A program made the translations under genes and the position numbers. Source: Opitutaceae bacterium (lineage in GTDB: Bacteria > Verrucomicrobiota > Verrucomicrobiia > Opitutales > Opitutaceae). Taken from it: a stretch of 7,686 nucleotides of DNA. The notes under the pieces were generated by a model. The model was given only the letters and a program-made list of their open reading frames with translations. It had not been told where the DNA came from and ran no database searches. The stretch spans positions 1-7,686 of the forward strand of contig RGAX01000133.1 in NCBI GenBank assembly GCA_009919985.1, read 5' to 3'. Positions 4,815 through 7,686 of the stretch are shown here, piece after piece. Position 1 is the stretch's first letter, and each line of letters opens with the position of its first letter.

Positions 4815-7163
4815 ATGCGCTCCTACCCCAGACGTTTCATCGCCCTGCTGTGGCTTGTTTGCACGACTGCGCTTTCCGACGCGTCTCCGTTTCTTCCGGA
4901 AAAAATCACCGCCATGGACCAGGCTGTGGCCGAGGCCATCGCCGCCAAAAAAATTCCCGGCGGCGTCCTCTGGTTCGAGCACGACGGGCAAGCCTACCAA
5001 CGCGCCTACGGTCTGCGCGCACTCGCTCCCGCGCACGAACCCATCAGCGCCGACACGATCTACGACGCTGCTTCACTCACCAAGGTCATCGCCACGACCA
5101 CCGCCATCATGCAACTGGTCGAGCGCGGCCGCCTCGAGCTCGACGCTCCCGTCGTACGTTACCTGCCCAGCTTCGGTGCGCACGACAAAGGCGCCGTCAC
5201 GGTCCGCCAACTACTCGATCATCACTCCGGCCTACGTCCCGACGTTGACCTGAAACCTATTTGGTCCGGCTACGACACCGGAGTCGCGCTCGCCTGCGCG
5301 GAAAAACTCAGCAGCACGCCGGGCAGCACCTTCGTTTATAGCGACATCAACTTTATCATCCTTGGCGAACTCGTCCGCATCGCCAGCGGCCTGCGTCTCG
5401 ACGCCTACGCGGCGCGCGAAATTTTCCAACCGCTCGGCCTCCGCGACACCGGATTCCTTCCGCCCGCCGCCAAGCATCCGCGTATTGCGCCGACCGAACT
5501 TGCGGCCGGTACCATATTGCGCGGCGTCGTCCACGATCCCAGCGCACGCGCGATGGACGGTGTCGCTGGTCACGCAGGATTGTTTACCACCGCTGAAGAT
5601 CTTGCGCGTTTCAGCCGGATGCTTCTGGGCGGCGGTCAACTCGATGGTGTGCGCATCTTGAGTGAGGCGTCCGTCGCTGAAATGACGCGCGTACAAACCG
5701 ACGGTTCCAACCGCCGCGGCCTCGGCTGGGATATTGATTCGAGTTTCTCCGGCCCGCGCGGCCGCTGGTTTCCCGCTGGCGCCTCCTACGGTCACACCGG
5801 CTTCACCGGCACCAGCGTGTGGATCGATCCCGGTACGAAGACGTTCGTGATCTTCCTCGCCAACCGCGTCCATCCCAATGGCAAGGGTGACACCGCGCCG
5901 CTCCGCCGCACGCTCGCCACGCTCGCCGCGGAAGCCGTCGGCCGCGACACGGGCGCCGTGCTCAACGGTATCGACGTACTCGTGCGCGAAGATTTCGCCC
6001 GCCTGCGCGGCCTACGCGTCGGCCTCATCACCAACCAAACTGGCCGCGACCGCGACGGCCGCTCGACTATCGATCTGCTTCACGCCGCCAAAGACGTGAA
6101 ACTCGTCGCCTTATTTAGCCCCGAGCACGGCATCCGCGGTAACGCCGACGAAACCGTGAGCGATTCCATCGATGAGAAAACAAAACTCCCGATCCACAGC
6201 CTATACGGGGCTGCTCCGCCACGCACTTCCGGCCAATCCGCCGAAGCCTACGCCGCCGCCGTCCTACGTGCCCACGCACCCCAGGCCGAACATCTCCGCG
6301 AACTCGATGCATTAGTCTTCGATATTCAAGACATCGGCGCGCGTTTCTACACGTACTCCGCCACGCTCGGCATCGCTTTACAAGCGGCCGCTCTTGCCAA
6401 GAAAAAATTCATCGTGCTCGACCGAGTGAATCCGATCAACGGCGTCGGCGTCGAAGGTCCCGTCATGACGCGCGCCCCCAGCTTCGTCGGCTTTCATCCA
6501 ATTCCTGTGCGTCATGGCATGACGCTCGGCGAACTCGCCCAAATGTACAACGCCGAGCGCCATTTCGGCGCCGATCTCACCGTCGTGCGCTGCGAAAATT
6601 GGGCGCGCGATCTCTGGCTCGATCAAACGGGTCTCGCGTGGATCAATCCTTCGCCCTCGATGCGCAGTCTCACCGCCGCGACGTTGTACCCCGGACTTTG
6701 TTTGCTCGAAAGCACAGAGGTTTCGATGGGCCGCGGCACGCTCAAACCATTTGAGCAAATCGGCGCACCCTTCATCGATGGCGAACGCCTCGCCGCTGAA
6801 CTCAACCAAGCCGGACTCGCCGGCGTGCGCTTTGAACCCGTAACGTTCACGCCGCGTCCTGCGCTTTACGCTGGCCCCGCGCGTTCGCTCAAACACGCCG
6901 ATAAATCTTGCGGCGGAGTCCGCGTCATCCTCACCGATCGCTCGCACTGTAACGCCGTCGACATCGGCCTCGCGCTCACGGTTGCGCTGCAAAAAATTTA
7001 TCCGCAAAAACTTCAGTCTACAGCGATGGCGCGCCTGCTTGGCGACGAATCCACGCTCGCCGCAATCGTCGCCGGAAAATCGTTCGCCGAGATCAAAGCC
7101 GCTTGGAGTCCAAGCCTTGCGGAGTTCGAAATGCGGCGCAAAGCGTTTTTGCTTTATCGCTGA
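4815..7163 (+). CDS. Exported fusion: AmiE/beta-lactamase-like serine hydrolase + NamZ (DUF1343) exo-beta-N-acetylmuramidase
   Basis: This is a 782-residue two-domain enzyme. After a signal peptide (about 1-23, basic start, hydrophobic core, cleavage near SDA), residues about 28-378 form a serine beta-lactamase/penicillin-binding-type domain. It has SLTK at 87-90 (nucleophile Ser87, Lys90), YSD at 175-177 and HTG at 327-329. This clade includes B. subtilis AmiE, a predicted MurNAc-L-Ala amidase. Residues about 385-782 match DUF1343 (PF07075), the NamZ family that removes MurNAc from non-reducing glycan ends. Its motifs are GLITNQTG (403-410), SPEHGIRG (435-442, with the conserved Glu437), DIQDIGARFYTY (503-514), NPINGVGVEGP (539-549), HGMTLGELA (567-575) and GRGTLKPFEQIGAP (639-652). 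Both catalytic sets look intact. I prefer the ATG at 4815; a GTG at 4809 would add two residues. It is divergent from the SSS symporter and convergent with the thioesterase gene (13-base gap). Joint action on muropeptides is inferred. Confidence 0.9.
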   Translation: MRSYPRRFIALLWLVCTTALSDASPFLPEKITAMDQAVAEAIAAKKIPGGVLWFEHDGQAYQRAYGLRALAPAHEPISADTIYDAASLTKVIATTTAIMQLVERGRLELDAPVVRYLPSFGAHDKGAVTVRQLLDHHSGLRPDVDLKPIWSGYDTGVALACAEKLSSTPGSTFVYSDINFIILGELVRIASGLRLDAYAAREIFQPLGLRDTGFLPPAAKHPRIAPTELAAGTILRGVVHDPSARAMDGVAGHAGLFTTAEDLARFSRMLLGGGQLDGVRILSEASVAEMTRVQTDGSNRRGLGWDIDSSFSGPRGRWFPAGASYGHTGFTGTSVWIDPGTKTFVIFLANRVHPNGKGDTAPLRRTLATLAAEAVGRDTGAVLNGIDVLVREDFARLRGLRVGLITNQTGRDRDGRSTIDLLHAAKDVKLVALFSPEHGIRGNADETVSDSIDEKTKLPIHSLYGAAPPRTSGQSAEAYAAAVLRAHAPQAEHLRELDALVFDIQDIGARFYTYSATLGIALQAAALAKKKFIVLDRVNPINGVGVEGPVMTRAPSFVGFHPIPVRHGMTLGELAQMYNAERHFGADLTVVRCENWARDLWLDQTGLAWINPSPSMRSLTAATLYPGLCLLESTEVSMGRGTLKPFEQIGAPFIDGERLAAELNQAGLAGVRFEPVTFTPRPALYAGPARSLKHADKSCGGVRVILTDRSHCNAVDIGLALTVALQKIYPQKLQSTAMARLLGDESTLAAIVAGKSFAEIKAAWSPSLAEFEMRRKAFLLYR

Positions 7164-7176
7164 TTTCGGCCCGCGC

Positions 7177-7620
7177 TCACACGGAAACGTCCGGAGCGCC
7201 AAAAGCCGTACGCACGTTAGAAGGCAACGGATCCGCTTCCATACGACCTTCCGAGTCTTGTCGCACATGCACCGTCGTCATGCGGCCGCGCGCGACTTCG
7301 GTCCATTTGCCGGCGCGGTCTTTTTCAAAGACAAATTCATAGGCAACACTTACGTTTTTCACTTCGATCGCGGTGCCCGTCACACGTACGAGATCACCAC
7401 AACGCAGCGGTCGCACAAAACTGCACGAGGCCTCGCGTCGCGGCCAACCGCGCCGCACGCCCTCGGGTGAGGTGCTCATCATGGCGAGATCAAGGGAACG
7501 AAACCACTCGTGCTCGCATACTTCCATCCAGCGGTAGAAATTGGAAAAATGCATGAGCCCAGCGGCGTCGGTCTCATGAAACTCCACGCGGCGGGTGATG
7601 GAAAACGTCGGGCTGGCCAT
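7177..7620 (-). CDS. Acyl-CoA thioesterase, hotdog fold (4-hydroxybenzoyl-CoA thioesterase / YbgC type)
   Basis: This 147-residue protein is a complete single-domain hotdog thioesterase. The N-terminal signature RRVEFHETDAAGLMHFSNFY (10-29) holds the conserved Asp18 of the 4-hydroxybenzoyl-CoA thioesterase family, followed by the central helix YRWMEVCEHEWFRSL (29-43). The later strands include SFVRPLRCGDLVRVTGTAIEV (67-87) and YEFVFEKD (94-101). The enzyme hydrolyses an acyl-CoA thioester in the cytoplasm. Possible roles include DHNA-CoA hydrolysis in menaquinone synthesis (MenI-like) or general acyl-CoA turnover, but the sequence does not discriminate and no menaquinone gene is nearby. It has no signal peptide. 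The ATG at 7620 matches the family N-terminus and lacks a Shine-Dalgarno. The gene runs towards the fusion gene and is probably transcribed alone. Confidence 0.88.
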   Translation of the reverse strand: MASPTFSITRRVEFHETDAAGLMHFSNFYRWMEVCEHEWFRSLDLAMMSTSPEGVRRGWPRREASCSFVRPLRCGDLVRVTGTAIEVKNVSVAYEFVFEKDRAGKWTEVARGRMTTVHVRQDSEGRMEADPLPSNVRTAFGAPDVSV

Positions 7621-7686
7621 GACGCCAAAGTGACAACTGTAGCAGCGCTGTCAAAACGCGCCGCTATTAAATCCAATGTGAATACT
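7621..7686 (-). promoter_or_regulatory. Upstream region of the thioesterase gene
   Basis: This region should contain the thioesterase promoter. On the - strand a TTGACA (bases 7654 down to 7649) matches the -35 consensus, but no good -10 hexamer follows at 16-18 bases. An 8-bp perfect palindrome, CAGCGCTG, lies at 7643-7650, and TGACA/TGTCA arms (7631-7635 and 7649-7653) flank it. These could be an operator, or chance in GC-rich DNA. The window ends here. Confidence 0.2.

Noticed and set aside
4823..4870. Lipoprotein signal in the fusion protein (Cys at residue 16)
   Set aside because: The residues before the Cys (Trp-Leu-Val) do not fit a lipobox, which needs Leu or similar at -3 and a small residue at -1. 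A standard cleavable signal peptide fits better.
5232..5873. 213-codon - strand frame across the beta-lactamase-like domain
   Set aside because: It is a shadow of the fusion gene, with no motifs and low-complexity composition.
6378..7268. 296-codon open frame on the - strand across the NamZ domain
   Set aside because: It overlaps a well-conserved NamZ coding sequence on the other strand, shows no recognisable family and is Arg- and Gly-rich in the way typical of antisense frames in GC-rich genes.

Overview
The window reads as ordinary chromosomal DNA of a GC-rich, free-living Gram-negative bacterium. The protein mix points to the Planctomycetes-Verrucomicrobia-Chlamydiae group, most likely Verrucomicrobiota of the Opitutaceae type. 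That mix is a secreted DUF1080 (3-keto-disaccharide hydrolase) protein, a DUF4337 membrane protein, an SSS-family symporter, and a serine hydrolase fused to a DUF1343/NamZ domain. The taxonomic call is an inference from gene content, not from a marker gene. There is no rRNA, tRNA, CRISPR array, transposase or phage gene.

Layout: (1) 1-237, + strand, the C-terminal end of a GNAT acetyltransferase cut by the window edge. (2) 294-1502, - strand, a secreted calcineurin-like metallophosphoesterase. (3) 1622-2227, + strand, a DUF4337 membrane/coiled-coil protein. (4) 2228-2455, an intergenic stretch with a REP-like hairpin and a doubtful 33-codon ORF. (5) 2456-3241, + strand, a secreted DUF1080 protein. 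(6) 3238-4728, - strand, a sodium/solute symporter that converges on gene 5 and shares its stop-codon bases. (7) 4815-7163, + strand, a secreted two-domain enzyme (AmiE/beta-lactamase-like serine hydrolase plus NamZ exo-N-acetylmuramidase), divergent from the symporter. (8) 7177-7620, - strand, a hotdog-fold acyl-CoA thioesterase. Genes alternate strand almost throughout, so there is no long operon; the units are divergent and convergent pairs.

The part that most deserves attention is the divergent pair 3238-7163. In Bacillus subtilis, amiE (a beta-lactamase-fold amidase), nagZ and namZ sit in one MurNAc-recovery cluster. Here an AmiE-like domain and a NamZ domain are one exported polypeptide, back to back with an Na+-coupled sugar-type permease. 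This suggests a compact peptidoglycan-salvage module: clip the stem peptide or other substituent, release MurNAc from glycan ends, import the product. The kinase (MurK), etherase (MurQ) and NagZ needed to complete the pathway are not in the window. The symporter also appears to lack about 20 residues of the first core helix found in nearly all of its family, so it may be non-functional or unusual.

None of the six genes with a visible start has a clear Shine-Dalgarno sequence, so start choices rest on signal peptides, family length and start-codon type.
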